Assembly (NCBI RefSeq): GCF_002813455.1
Contig: NZ_PHHE01000001.1
Location: 4,336,001-4,400,000 of the forward strand
Reading direction: 5' to 3'
DNA from: Pseudomonas baetica
GTDB lineage: Bacteria; Pseudomonadota; Gammaproteobacteria; Pseudomonadales; Pseudomonadaceae
DNA length: 64,000 nucleotides
Position 1 is the first letter of the stretch. Every line of letters begins with the position of its first letter. A program made the translations under genes and the position numbers. The notes beneath the pieces are model-generated. The model was not told where the DNA came from and searched no databases. It saw only the letters and a list, made by a program, of their open reading frames with translations. Shown here one piece after another: positions 8,172-16,809 of the stretch.

Positions 8172-10073
8172 ATGCAGCGTTCCATTGCCACCGTTTCCTT
8201 GAGCGGCACCCTGCCGGAAAAACTCGAAGCCATTGCCGCCGCCGGGTTCGACGGGGTGGAGATATTCGAAAACGACCTCCTGTACTACGACGGCAGTCCA
8301 CGGGAAATTAAACAGATGTGCGCCGACCTCGGCATCGCCATCACCCTGTTCCAGCCGTTCCGCGATTTCGAAGGCTGCCGCCGCGATCGCCTGGCACGCA
8401 ATCTTGAGCGCGCCGAACGCAAGTTCGACCTGATGCAGGAACTCGGCACCGACCTGGTGCTGGTCTGCAGCAACGCCTCGGCCGACAGCGTCGGCGATCA
8501 ACAAATTCTAGTCGATGACCTGCGCCTGCTGGCCGAACGCGCCGGTGCGCGTGGCTTGCGCATTGGTTACGAAGCACTGGCGTGGGGCCGTCACGTGAAC
8601 ACTTATCAACAGGTCTGGGACATCGTGCGTCAGGCTGATCACCCAAGCCTTGGGGTTTTGCTCGACAGCTTCCATACGCTGTCGTTGAAGGGCGATCCCC
8701 GCGCAATCGCCGACATTCCCGGCGACAAGATCTTTTTTGTACAAATGGCTGACGCGCCGATTCTGGCCATGGATGTGCTGGAGTGGAGCCGGCATTTCCG
8801 CTGCTTCCCGGGGCAGGGCGAATTCGATCTGCCGGGTTTCCTCGCGCCGATCATCCAGAGCGGTTACACCGGGCCGCTGTCGCTGGAAATCTTCAACGAC
8901 GGTTTCCGCGCCGCACCGCCACGGGCGAATGCCGCTGACGGTTTGCGTTCGCTGCTGTATCTGGAAGAGAAGACTCGCCAGCGTCTGGAACAGGAAGCGA
9001 CGCCTGTGGCCGACCGTGAAATCCTTTTTGAAACGCCGAAGGCTAGCGAATATAACGGCATCGAGTTTCTGGAGTTTGCCGTCGATGAAAGCCTCGGCGC
9101 CAAGCTGTCGAACTGGCTGGAGCGCCTCGGGTTCGTCAAGGCCGGGCAGCATCGTTCCAAGAGCGTGAGCCTGCTGCGTCAGGGCGACATCAACCTGATC
9201 CTCAACTCCGAGCCTTATTCTTTTGCGCACAGCTTCTTCGAAGCCCACGGCCCGTCTTTGTGCGCTACCGCTGTGCGGGTCAAGGACAGCGCCAGTGCTT
9301 TGGCCCGCGCCGTGGCTTACAAAGGTCAGCCCTATCGCGGACTGGTCGGCCCTAACGAGTTGGAATTGGCGGCAGTGCGCGCTCCCGACGGCAGCCTGAT
9401 TTATCTGGTGGATGAACAGGCCGATGTCTACGGTACCGATTTCAATCTGCTGGCGGATGCCCCGTCCCGTGGCGGCCTCAAGCGCATCGACCACATGGCC
9501 ATGGCGTTGCCGGCCGACAGTCTCGACAGTTGGGTGTTGTTCTATAAGAGCCTGCTGGATTTCGAGGCGGACGACGAAGTTGTGTTGCCCGACCCGTACG
9601 GTTTGGTGAAGAGCCGCGCATTGCGCAGTCGCGACAGCTCGATCCGCTTGCCGCTGAACATTTCCGAGAACCGCAACACCGCGATCTCCCATGCGTTGTC
9701 GAGTTACCGCGGTTCAGGTGTGCATCACATCGCCTTCGATTGTGACGACATCTTCGCCGAAGTCAGTCGCGCCAAAGAAGCCGGCGTACCGCTGTTGGAT
9801 ATCCCGCTCAACTATTACGACGACCTCGCTGCACGTTTTGATTTCGACGACGAATTTCTCAGTGAACTGGCGTATTACAACGTGCTCTACGATCGTGACG
9901 CGCAGGGCGGCGAGTTGTTTCACGTCTACACCGAGCCTTTCGAAGGGCGCTTCTTCTTCGAGATCATTCAGCGTAAAAACGGCTATGCCGGTTACGGCGC
10001 AGCGAACGTCGCGGTGCGTTTGGCGGCAATGGCCAAATCACGCAGTGGCGCCGTTCGCCAGGCGAAGTTGTAG
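8172..10073 (+). CDS. quiC: 3-dehydroshikimate dehydratase with HPPD-like C-terminal half
   Basis: 633 residues. The first ~280 form a TIM-barrel of the sugar-phosphate isomerase type (SGTLPEKLEAIAAAGFDGVE, GYEALAWGRHV, LLDSFHTLSL, SLEIFND) with acidic and His metal ligands. The rest is a vicinal-oxygen-chelate/4-hydroxyphenylpyruvate dioxygenase-like region (IDHMAMALP about 440, GVHHIAFDCDDIF about 517, FFEIIQR near the end). This fusion is the architecture of pseudomonad QuiC1, which converts 3-dehydroshikimate to protocatechuate. That is the entry from quinate and shikimate into the beta-ketoadipate pathway. The start is supported by GGGAGTTGAAGC before the ATG. Confidence 0.9.
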   Translation: MQRSIATVSLSGTLPEKLEAIAAAGFDGVEIFENDLLYYDGSPREIKQMCADLGIAITLFQPFRDFEGCRRDRLARNLERAERKFDLMQELGTDLVLVCSNASADSVGDQQILVDDLRLLAERAGARGLRIGYEALAWGRHVNTYQQVWDIVRQADHPSLGVLLDSFHTLSLKGDPRAIADIPGDKIFFVQMADAPILAMDVLEWSRHFRCFPGQGEFDLPGFLAPIIQSGYTGPLSLEIFNDGFRAAPPRANAADGLRSLLYLEEKTRQRLEQEATPVADREILFETPKASEYNGIEFLEFAVDESLGAKLSNWLERLGFVKAGQHRSKSVSLLRQGDINLILNSEPYSFAHSFFEAHGPSLCATAVRVKDSASALARAVAYKGQPYRGLVGPNELELAAVRAPDGSLIYLVDEQADVYGTDFNLLADAPSRGGLKRIDHMAMALPADSLDSWVLFYKSLLDFEADDEVVLPDPYGLVKSRALRSRDSSIRLPLNISENRNTAISHALSSYRGSGVHHIAFDCDDIFAEVSRAKEAGVPLLDIPLNYYDDLAARFDFDDEFLSELAYYNVLYDRDAQGGELFHVYTEPFEGRFFFEIIQRKNGYAGYGAANVAVRLAAMAKSRSGAVRQAKL

Positions 10074-10174
10074 GAAATTCGTAAACGCGGGATTAAACAC
10101 GGCTCGCGCGGCTTCCTTCACTGTGCGGCGCGGCCCATAATCGCCGCCTGTGCAGTGATGGCCGTGAGCCCGCA

Positions 10175-10852
10175 ATGACGATGAATACAGAACTTACCGC
10201 AGCTCCTGAAGTGTCCGCTGTAGAGCCGCGCAAGAGTCGCAAGAACAACCCGGAAAAGACCCGCGAGAACATCCTGCAGGAGGCGATCGTCGAGTTCGTC
10301 CAGCAAGGATTGTCCGGTGCCCGCGTCGACGCGATCGCCGAACGCATCCACACCTCCAAACGCATGATCTATTACTACTTCGGCAGTAAGGAGCAGTTGT
10401 ACGTCGAGGTGCTGGAGAAGCTCTACGGCGATATTCGCAATACGGAAAGCCGTTTGCACCTGGCCGAGCTGCCGCCGGTGGAGGCGATTCGGCGGTTGGT
10501 CGAATTCACTTTCGATCACCACGACCGCAACGTCGATTTTGTGCGCATCGTCTGCATCGAGAACATCCACAACGCTGAATTCGTGAAGCGTTCGGATGCG
10601 ATCAAGGCGATGAACAACACCATCCTCGATTCACTCGGCGAGATCCTGCGCCGGGGTGCCGAAGAGGGTGTGTTTCGCAGTGGGCTCGATGCGCTGGACG
10701 TGCATCTGCTGATCAGTTCGTTCTGCTTCTATCGCGTGTCGAACCGCCAGACGTTTGGCGAGATTTTCCAGATCGACCTGCCAGACGAAAGCATCAAGCA
10801 ACGTCATCGCGAGATGATCTGCGAGTCGGTGTTGCGCTACCTGCAAGCCTGA
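10175..10852 (+). CDS. TetR-family regulator of the quinate cluster
   Basis: 225 residues. The N-terminal helix-turn-helix NPEKTRENILQEAIVEFVQQ ... SKRMIYYYFGSKEQLYVEVL (about residues 25-75) is a standard TetR_N domain; the C-terminal half is the ligand-binding/dimer part. It follows quiC by 101 bp on the same strand and faces the aroQ-aroE operon. It probably controls both sets of genes in response to a pathway intermediate through the TGTACTANNNGGTTA sites at 7983 and 12328. Confidence 0.88.
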   Translation: MTMNTELTAAPEVSAVEPRKSRKNNPEKTRENILQEAIVEFVQQGLSGARVDAIAERIHTSKRMIYYYFGSKEQLYVEVLEKLYGDIRNTESRLHLAELPPVEAIRRLVEFTFDHHDRNVDFVRIVCIENIHNAEFVKRSDAIKAMNNTILDSLGEILRRGAEEGVFRSGLDALDVHLLISSFCFYRVSNRQTFGEIFQIDLPDESIKQRHREMICESVLRYLQA

Positions 10853-10862
10853 TGCATTTCCC

Positions 10863-10951
10863 TTGTGGGAGCGGGCTTGCTCGCGAAAGCGTCCGGTCAG
10901 TTATGCATCTGCTGACGGGTACACCGCTTTCGCGAGCAAGCCCGTTCCCAT
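10863..10951. repeat. REP-type inverted pair
   Basis: Facing copies of TGTGGGAGCGGGCTTGCTCG between the convergent TetR gene and the aroE-like gene. Confidence 0.85.
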
Positions 10952-10964
10952 AGGAGGATTGAGT

Positions 10965-11819
10965 TCAACCCTCCATGCTTTGAAAATGCGCCAGCATCCG
11001 CTGCGCGTCCGGCACCACGCCGCTGAACAACTCAAACGCCTTCACTGCCTGAAACACCGCCATGTTGCCGCCATCCAGCGTTCGGCAGCCCAAGGCGCGG
11101 GCGTTGCGCAGTAGTTCGGTCTCCAGAGGGAAGTACACAATCTCCGCCACCCACAATTCTTTGCGCAGCAACTCGACCGGAACCGGCATGCCCGGCAGTT
11201 TGGCCATGCCCATTGGCGTGGTGTTCACCAGGCCATCGGCTTGATTCAACGTGCTTGGCAAATCATGCCCGGCCACTGCGCGGCCAACGCCGAAATGCTG
11301 ATTGAGGTTGTTCGCCAGGCTTTCAGCGCGTTCGCTGTCCACGTCGAAAATGCTCAGCCGTTGTACGCCTTCGCTCAATAACGCGTGGGCCACTGCCGCG
11401 CCTGCACCGCCAGCGCCCATCTGGACTACGCGGTTACGCGCAGCGTCATTCAAGCCACGGCGAAAACCCTCGGCGAATCCCAGACAATCGGTGTTGTGGC
11501 CGACACGTTTGCCGTCCTTGAGCACCACGGTATTCACCGCGCCGATGCCGCGAGCTTCCGGCGACAGTTCGTCGAGCAGCGGGATGATCGCTTGCTTGCA
11601 CGGGAAGGTGATGTTCAGGCCGGTGTAGTTCATGCGCTCAGCGGCCAGCAGCAAGTCGGGCAGGGCGTTGATGTCCAACTGCAATTGATCGAGGTCGACC
11701 AGGCGATACAGATAGCGCATGTCCTGCGCATCACCCTCGTGCTCATGCAGCGCAGGTGTGCGCGAGGCCTGAATGCCGGCACCGATCAGTCCGGCCAGTA
11801 TTACGTTCTTGCGGATCAT
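10965..11819 (-). CDS. Shikimate/quinate dehydrogenase-like protein (RifI2 type)
   Basis: 284 residues starting at [13 protein letters not shown], whose ATG overlaps the aroQ stop (ATGA). An in-frame codon 24 residues upstream lies inside aroQ and is unlikely. The AroE fold is clear: the substrate part [17 protein letters not shown], the catalytic Lys in [15 protein letters not shown], the Asp in HNTDCLGF, and an NAD(P) loop [16 protein letters not shown]. The SRTPALHE motif in place of the SxSxSP of biosynthetic AroE fits the RifI2-like branch known in Pseudomonas. With quiC and aroQ it suggests a catabolic role rather than aromatic amino acid synthesis. Confidence 0.85.
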   Translation of the reverse strand: MIRKNVILAGLIGAGIQASRTPALHEHEGDAQDMRYLYRLVDLDQLQLDINALPDLLLAAERMNYTGLNITFPCKQAIIPLLDELSPEARGIGAVNTVVLKDGKRVGHNTDCLGFAEGFRRGLNDAARNRVVQMGAGGAGAAVAHALLSEGVQRLSIFDVDSERAESLANNLNQHFGVGRAVAGHDLPSTLNQADGLVNTTPMGMAKLPGMPVPVELLRKELWVAEIVYFPLETELLRNARALGCRTLDGGNMAVFQAVKAFELFSGVVPDAQRMLAHFQSMEG

Positions 11820-12265
11820 GCCGCGCATCCCTTCAGCCGCTGGCTGAAATGTTCCAGGGCCAGACGATAGCCATGGCTGCCAAACCCGCACATCACCGCC
11901 GTAGCGATGGCCGAGACAAACGAATGATGCCGGAACGGTTCGCGGGCATGGACGTTGGACAGGTGCACTTCAATCACCGGCAATTCACTGGCCACCAGTG
12001 CATCGCGAATCGCCACCGAGGTGTGCGTCCACGCCGCCGGATTGATCACGATCCCGGCGCAACGGTCGCGTGCTCCGTGAATCCAGTCGAGCAGTTCACC
12101 TTCGTGATTGGTCTGGCGAAACTCCACGGCCAGGCCGAATTCTTCGCCCGCGCGGCCGCACAGCGCGGAGATATCCGCCAGGGTTTCGTGGCCATAAGTC
12201 GCCGGCTCACGGGTGCCGAGCAGGTTCAGGTTCGGGCCGTTGAGCACCAGAACGATAGGGGGCAT
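11816..12265 (-). CDS. aroQ: Type II 3-dehydroquinate dehydratase
   Basis: 149 residues from [14 protein letters not shown], preceded by GGAG at good spacing; a longer in-frame start five codons upstream is less likely. It interconverts 3-dehydroquinate and 3-dehydroshikimate. Diagnostic blocks are [16 protein letters not shown] (with the conserved Tyr in the following YGHETL), [16 protein letters not shown] and [19 protein letters not shown]. As first gene of the aroQ-aroE-like operon in this cluster it is probably the catabolic paralogue, feeding dehydroshikimate to QuiC. Confidence 0.93.
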   Translation of the reverse strand: MPPIVLVLNGPNLNLLGTREPATYGHETLADISALCGRAGEEFGLAVEFRQTNHEGELLDWIHGARDRCAGIVINPAAWTHTSVAIRDALVASELPVIEVHLSNVHAREPFRHHSFVSAIATAVMCGFGSHGYRLALEHFSQRLKGCAA

Positions 12266-12327
12266 GGGGGGAAACTCCACTTATTGTTTTTGGCTTTGGC
12301 CGATGGTTTCAGCCTGTGGAGATAAAA

Positions 12328-12344
12328 TGTACTAGATGGTTACA
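12328..12344. promoter_or_regulatory. Candidate TetR operator, aroQ side
   Basis: TGTACTAGATGGTTACA lies about 63 bp upstream of the aroQ start and is a partial dyad (TGTA...TACA). Its core matches the site at 7983-7997 in the quiC/MFS control region. Confidence 0.5.
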
Positions 12345-12413
12345 TCGGTCAATTGAACAACATTGACCTTGGCGTTTTATGTTCGGTGATCGCACAGATC
12401 AAAAAACGACCAC

Positions 12414-12442
12414 AAAAAAGCCGTCAATCACGACGGCTTTTT
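12414..12442 (-). terminator. Terminator of trmA (bidirectional)
   Basis: AAAGCCGTC and GACGGCTTT form a 9-bp stem with a 6-nt loop and A/T runs on both sides, immediately beyond the trmA stop. Confidence 0.85.
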
Positions 12443-12460
12443 CGTATCCGGCCTCTGCAC

Positions 12461-13540
12461 TCAACGGCGGGTCAGCAACACACCCGATTCCATGTGATGC
12501 GTCCACGGGAACTGGTCGAACAACGCGCACTGGGTGATGCGGTGCGTGTCGTGCAACTGGGCGATGTTGGCCGCCAGGGTCTCCGGGTTGCAGGAGATGT
12601 AGAGGATGTTGTCGAAGCGTCGGGTCAGCTCGCAAGTGTCCGGGTCCATGCCGGCGCGCGGCGGGTCGACGAAGACGCTGCCGAACTCGTAGCTCTTCAG
12701 GTCGATGCCCTGCAGGCGACGGAATGGGCGAACTTCGTTGAGGGCTTCGGTGAGCTCTTCGGCAGACAGACGCACCAGCGTGACGTTATCCACAGCGTTT
12801 TCGCTGAGGTTGCTCAGTGCGGCGTTGACCGAGGTCTTGCTGATTTCGGTGGCCAGCACTTTGCGCACGCGGGTCGCGAGCGGCAGGGTGAAGTTGCCGT
12901 TGCCGCAGTACAGCTCCAGCAGATCGTCAGGGCGATCGCCCAATGCTTCGTAAGCCCAGTTCAACATCTTCTGGTTCACGGTGCCGTTAGGCTGGGTGAA
13001 CGCGCCTTCGGGCTGGCGATAGCTGAACGTGCGGCCGCCGACTTCGAGTTTTTCCACCACATAGTCTTGGCCGAGCACTTCGCGTTTGCCTTTGGAACGG
13101 CCGATGATGCTGACGCCGAGATCGGCCGACAGCTTCGTCGCCGCCGCATGCCAGTGTTCGTCCAGCGGACGGTGGTAGCACAGCGTGATCATCGCGTCGC
13201 CGGCCAGGGTGGTCAGGAACTCGACCTGGAACAACTTGTGGCTCAGCGCCGCGCTGGCCTGCCACGCCGCCTTGAGCTGCGGCATTAACTGATTGATGCG
13301 CAGGCTGGCAATCGGGAACGCTTCAATCAGGATCGGCGTGCGTTTGTCGTCCTGGGAGAACATCGCGTAATGCCGCTCGCCGGCCTCACGCCACAGGCGG
13401 AACTCGGCGCGCAGACGGAAGTTCTGCAGCGGCGAGTCGAACACGGTTGGCTCTGGCGCATCGAACGGGGCCAACAGGTCACGCAAACGCGTGACCTTGT
13501 CTTCTAGCTGTGCGGCGTAAGCCTGGGAATCGAAAGTCAT
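12461..13540 (-). CDS. trmA: tRNA (uracil-5-)-methyltransferase
   Basis: 359 residues from [14 protein letters not shown], whose ATG overlaps the stop of the permease upstream (ATGA). It makes 5-methyluridine at position 54 of tRNA using S-adenosylmethionine. Visible motifs are the SAM-binding block [16 protein letters not shown] (about 205-220), [11 protein letters not shown] and the nucleophile Cys in [14 protein letters not shown]. Length matches TrmA rather than RlmC or RlmD, and there is no N-terminal iron-sulphur TRAM domain. Confidence 0.93.
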   Translation of the reverse strand: MTFDSQAYAAQLEDKVTRLRDLLAPFDAPEPTVFDSPLQNFRLRAEFRLWREAGERHYAMFSQDDKRTPILIEAFPIASLRINQLMPQLKAAWQASAALSHKLFQVEFLTTLAGDAMITLCYHRPLDEHWHAAATKLSADLGVSIIGRSKGKREVLGQDYVVEKLEVGGRTFSYRQPEGAFTQPNGTVNQKMLNWAYEALGDRPDDLLELYCGNGNFTLPLATRVRKVLATEISKTSVNAALSNLSENAVDNVTLVRLSAEELTEALNEVRPFRRLQGIDLKSYEFGSVFVDPPRAGMDPDTCELTRRFDNILYISCNPETLAANIAQLHDTHRITQCALFDQFPWTHHMESGVLLTRR

Positions 13541-14832
13541 GCGTTGAACCAACCCAACTTGATCACGAACAGAATCGACAGAATCACCAGCGCCGGGTTC
13601 AGCTCACGGGCACGACCGGACAGCAGTTTGATTGCGGTCCAGGCGATGAAGCCGAAGGCGATGCCGTTGGCGATCGAAGACGTGAACGGCATGGCCAGCG
13701 CGGTGACCACGACCGGTGCGGCGACGGTGATATCGTCCCATTCTATTTCTGCCAGGCCCGACATCATCAAGACGGCGACGAACAGCAGCGCCGGTGCGGT
13801 GGCGAAAGCCGGAACGCTGGCCGCCAGTGGCGAGAAGAACAACGCCAGCAGGAACAGAATCGCCACGACAACAGCTGTCAGACCGGTACGGCCGCCCGCA
13901 CTCACGCCGGCAGCGGATTCGATGTAGCTGGTGGTGGTCGAGGTGCCCAGCAGCGAACCGGCCATGGCGGCGGTGCTGTCGGCAATCAGTGCGCGCCCCA
14001 TTTTCGGCATGTGGCCATCTTTGCCCATCAGGCCGGCGCGCTTGGCGACGCCGATCAGGGTGCCGGAGTTGTCGAACAGGTCGACGAACAGGAAGGCGAA
14101 AATCACGCTGACCAGACCGATGTCCAGTGCCCCCATGATGTCCAGCTGCAGGAAGGTCGGGGCCAGCGAAGGTGGCATCGACGTCACGCCATTGAACGCG
14201 GTGAAGCCAAAGGCGATGGAAACGATGGTCACCGCGAGAATGCCGATCAACACCGCGCCGCGCACTTTCAGTGCCTCAAGGGCAACGATCAAGGCAAAAC
14301 CGAGAGTGGCGAGGATCGGTGCAGGCTGTTTCAGGTCACCGAGGCCGACCATGGTCGCCGGGTTGCTGACCACGATGCCGGCGTTGTGCAGGGCGATCAG
14401 CGCCAGGAACAGGCCGATACCGGCGGCAATCGCCGAGCGCAGCGGCAGCGGGATGCTGTTGATGATCCATTCGCGGATGCGGAAGATCGACAGCAGGAAG
14501 AAGCACACGGCCGAGATGAACACCGCGCCCAGCGCCACTTGCCAGGTGTGGCCCATGTGCAGCACGACGGTATAGGTGAAGAAGGCGTTCAGGCCCATGC
14601 CCGGAGCGAGGGCGATCGGGTAGTTGGCGATCAGGCCCATGACCGTGGAGCCGATGGCGGCTGCCAGACAGGTGGCGACGAACACCGCACCTTTATCCAT
14701 GCCAGTCTCGCCGAGAATGCTCGGGTTGACGAACAGAATGTAGGCCATGGCCAGGAACGTCGTGATGCCCGCAAGAATCTCGGTGCGCACGTTGGTGTTG
14801 TGTGCCTTGAGTTGAAACAGCCTTTCCAGCAT
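13537..14832 (-). CDS. NCS2-family purine permease (AzgA-like)
   Basis: 431 residues from [19 protein letters not shown]. The open frame continues far upstream but without family similarity. About 12-14 membrane segments are present, with the family signatures [16 protein letters not shown] near the start, [13 protein letters not shown] and [20 protein letters not shown] in the middle. The latter belongs to the AzgA/PbuG branch that imports adenine, guanine or hypoxanthine by proton symport. It overlaps trmA by four bases; both genes process nucleobase compounds but an operon-level link is not implied. Confidence 0.9.
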   Translation of the reverse strand: MLERLFQLKAHNTNVRTEILAGITTFLAMAYILFVNPSILGETGMDKGAVFVATCLAAAIGSTVMGLIANYPIALAPGMGLNAFFTYTVVLHMGHTWQVALGAVFISAVCFFLLSIFRIREWIINSIPLPLRSAIAAGIGLFLALIALHNAGIVVSNPATMVGLGDLKQPAPILATLGFALIVALEALKVRGAVLIGILAVTIVSIAFGFTAFNGVTSMPPSLAPTFLQLDIMGALDIGLVSVIFAFLFVDLFDNSGTLIGVAKRAGLMGKDGHMPKMGRALIADSTAAMAGSLLGTSTTTSYIESAAGVSAGGRTGLTAVVVAILFLLALFFSPLAASVPAFATAPALLFVAVLMMSGLAEIEWDDITVAAPVVVTALAMPFTSSIANGIAFGFIAWTAIKLLSGRARELNPALVILSILFVIKLGWFNA

Positions 14833-15054
14833 GTCTGCTCCCCGTGGCGCGCATGGCGCCGTAAATGTATCGACCTCAACAGCAAAGCACAGACCGTCGC
14901 AAGCGCCTGGAAAATTGTGGTGGGCCGGAAAAAGCCGCGCATCATACCAGCAGCGTGAGGAATATGGCGGTTGTTGGTGTCGATCGTCGGCGAAGTTTTG
15001 TACCGGCACCAACTGCGCCATACTGCGCGCTGATTTTTTGGGAACATTGAACGC

Positions 15055-15504
15055 ATGAGCACGCGCTGGGTAAAGGCTTTCGGATTGATTGCAGGGCTGA
15101 TGACCGGGACATCGGCTGTATGGGCGGCATCGGCACCGCCCTTGAGTGAAGTGAAAGTCATCAAGGTGCAATCGCCGGCCTGTGGCCTGGAAGACATTGC
15201 CGATAATCAGCCGCAAACCCAGTGCAATCACAGTGGACCGAATATCACGGTCTACGTGCTGGAGGTCGGTTATGGCCAGAGCCAGCCGCACGCCACGCTG
15301 GACGGCTTCGAAGTGAATGGCACACGATCCCCGGTGTGCGCTTTCGATAACGGCAACTTGACTGAATGCACGCCCGGCAGCAAAACCGTGGGTTCTCTTT
15401 ACACCTTCGATATGGCGGGCAAGCAGGAAGGCACCTTCAGCTTCAGTAACACCTCCATCAACGCCCCGCGCAACACGATGTCGACGCAGCTTTACATCAA
15501 GTAA
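15055..15504 (+). CDS. Small secreted protein (DUF4879-like)
   Basis: 149 residues. The first ~25 form a signal peptide ending in SAVWAASA. The mature part has four cysteines (CGLEDI, QCNHSG, VCAFDN, ECTPG) likely to form two disulphides, and beta-rich sequence such as TVYVLEVGYGQSQPHATLDG. This resembles DUF4879 (Bacillus YolA-like) secreted proteins; no function is known to me. It is divergent from the permease and monocistronic. Confidence 0.7.
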   Translation: MSTRWVKAFGLIAGLMTGTSAVWAASAPPLSEVKVIKVQSPACGLEDIADNQPQTQCNHSGPNITVYVLEVGYGQSQPHATLDGFEVNGTRSPVCAFDNGNLTECTPGSKTVGSLYTFDMAGKQEGTFSFSNTSINAPRNTMSTQLYIK

Positions 15505-15571
15505 GGGCTGTATCCGAACGGTCGGAGGCAAAGCTGACTACGCTTTAAAGATCATCCAGCGGATAGCGCCC

Positions 15572-16123
15572 ATGACCTTTAGAGCCCTGATTACCCTCGC
15601 CGAGGGCATCGATGATCTGCAAAGCGTGACCCTGATCGACGTGCTGCGCCGAGCCGGCATCGAAGTGGTGGCCGCCAGCATCGAAGGCCGACGCATGCTG
15701 ACCTGCGCGCGCGGCACCCGCTTGACCGCCGATGGCATGCTGGTCGATGTGCTGGCGCAGATCTTCGACCTGGTCGTGCTGCCCGGCGGCGCTGTCGGGT
15801 CGCAGCACCTCGCAGCACATCAACCTCTGCAACAACTGCTCAAGGATCAGGCCAGCGCCGGACGTCTGTTCGCCGCGATCGGCGAATCCCCGGCCATCGC
15901 CCTGCAAAGCTTCGGCGTGCTGCGCCAGCGGCGCATGACCTGCCTGCCCAGCGCCAGCCATCAACTCTCGGGCTGTACGTTTGTTGATCAACCGGTTGTG
16001 GTAGACGGCAACTGCGTCACCGCCCAAGGCTCTGGAGCAGCGCTGGCGTTTGCCTTGACGCTGGTCGAGCAACTCGGCGGCAAGGCGCTAAGGGCGAAAG
16101 TGGCCGGGGAGTTGTTGGTTTGA
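15572..16123 (+). CDS. DJ-1/PfpI-family protein lacking the usual cysteine
   Basis: 183 residues with the ThiJ/PfpI fold: VTLIDVLRRAGIEVVAASIEG, LVVLPGGAVGSQHLAAHQPL, and a C-terminal VTAQGSGAALAFALTLVEQL. Family members with the nucleophilic Cys are chaperones, deglycases or hydratases. Here the nucleophile elbow reads LFAAIGESPAIAL: residue 104, where YajL and DJ-1 have Cys, is Gly. The Glu in LAEG (residue 11) is kept. The catalytic activity ascribed to YajL is therefore doubtful. It stands alone, followed by the convergent higBA pair. Confidence 0.85.
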   Translation: MTFRALITLAEGIDDLQSVTLIDVLRRAGIEVVAASIEGRRMLTCARGTRLTADGMLVDVLAQIFDLVVLPGGAVGSQHLAAHQPLQQLLKDQASAGRLFAAIGESPAIALQSFGVLRQRRMTCLPSASHQLSGCTFVDQPVVVDGNCVTAQGSGAALAFALTLVEQLGGKALRAKVAGELLV

Positions 16124-16128
16124 GGTGA

Positions 16129-16416
16129 TCAGGCGTGGGCAAAGATAGGCTCAATCGCCGGTTGCTCTCGATGCTCCGCTTGCCACAGATCGTAATCGGT
16201 TTGAACACCTAGCCAAACGCGAGCTTTTCCAATGCCCGCCCGTTCCAGTCGCACGGCCAGATCAGGGCTTATGGGTGCATGCCCGTGCAGTACACGAGAT
16301 AGATGAGGGCGGGCAAACCCTAGGTGCCGTGCCAGTTCGGTAACGCTGATGCCAAGTTCGGGCAAGACATCTGACAGCAGTGTTTCACCGGGGTGTGGCG
16401 GGTTGTGCATGGGCAT
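16129..16416 (-). CDS. higA: HigA-type antitoxin (XRE HTH)
   Basis: 95 residues from MPMHNPPHPGETLL; AGGAGG lies seven bases before this ATG, which decides the start. The helix-turn-helix ISVTELARHLGFARPHLSRVL and the HPGETL opening are typical of the HigA/VapI family. It is encoded 14 bp downstream of the toxin gene, the usual higBA order. It should bind HigB and the operator upstream. Confidence 0.9.
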   Translation of the reverse strand: MPMHNPPHPGETLLSDVLPELGISVTELARHLGFARPHLSRVLHGHAPISPDLAVRLERAGIGKARVWLGVQTDYDLWQAEHREQPAIEPIFAHA

Positions 16417-16430
16417 GGGCCTGCCTCCTG

Positions 16431-16709
16431 TCAGTGGTAGTCCAGATAATCGACCAGTTCGATATCCGAACCGACAAAACGAAAGATAACCCGCCAGTTG
16501 CCTGAAACGCTGAGCGACCAGTACTCGGACCACTCACCCTTCAGTGGATGCAGGCGCCAACCCGGAAGATCCAGATCCCCGGGAAGCGTTGCGCGATCCA
16601 TGAATTGCAGCATGCGCGCCAAGCGTTTCGCGTGATCGGCGCGAATTCCGCGAGTAGAACCGGTCTCATAGAAGCCGCGAAGGCCTTTGTGCTGAAAGGA
16701 TTTGATCAT
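16431..16709 (-). CDS. higB: HigB-type toxin (RelE superfamily)
   Basis: 92 residues from MIKSFQHKGLRGFYETGS, the standard HigB opening. It ends with GNWRVIFRFVGSDIELVDYLDYH, the conserved C-terminal strand of this RelE-fold mRNA interferase. LHPLKGEWSEYWSLSVSGNW holds the basic and polar active-site region. It would cut mRNA on ribosomes unless held by HigA. In-frame upstream ATG codons would place the start inside the operator palindromes. Confidence 0.9.
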   Translation of the reverse strand: MIKSFQHKGLRGFYETGSTRGIRADHAKRLARMLQFMDRATLPGDLDLPGWRLHPLKGEWSEYWSLSVSGNWRVIFRFVGSDIELVDYLDYH

Positions 16710-16715
16710 GGGGGC

Positions 16716-16764
16716 GAGTGTAAGGCGATACATTACACTCGGTGCGGTATCTATGTACCGCACC
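16716..16764. promoter_or_regulatory. higBA operator: two adjacent palindromes
   Basis: GAGTGTAA (16716-16723) pairs with TTACACTC (16733-16740). GGTGCGGTA (16741-16749) pairs with TACCGCACC (16756-16764). Both lie directly before the higB start, where HigA or the complex would autorepress. Confidence 0.65.
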
Positions 16765-16809
16765 TTTTCAATTAATTTGTGTTTGGCATAGCAACTTCAT
16801 GGACGAACG

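Noticed and set aside
10863..10954. Small frames beginning MWERACSRK near REP elements (several places)
   Set aside because: They translate the REP repeat itself (TGTGGGAGCGGGCTTGCTCG) and recur wherever it does.
14872..15531. N-terminal extension of the purine permease frame
   Set aside because: It overlaps the divergent secreted-protein gene and lacks permease similarity; the [13 protein letters not shown] start fits the family.
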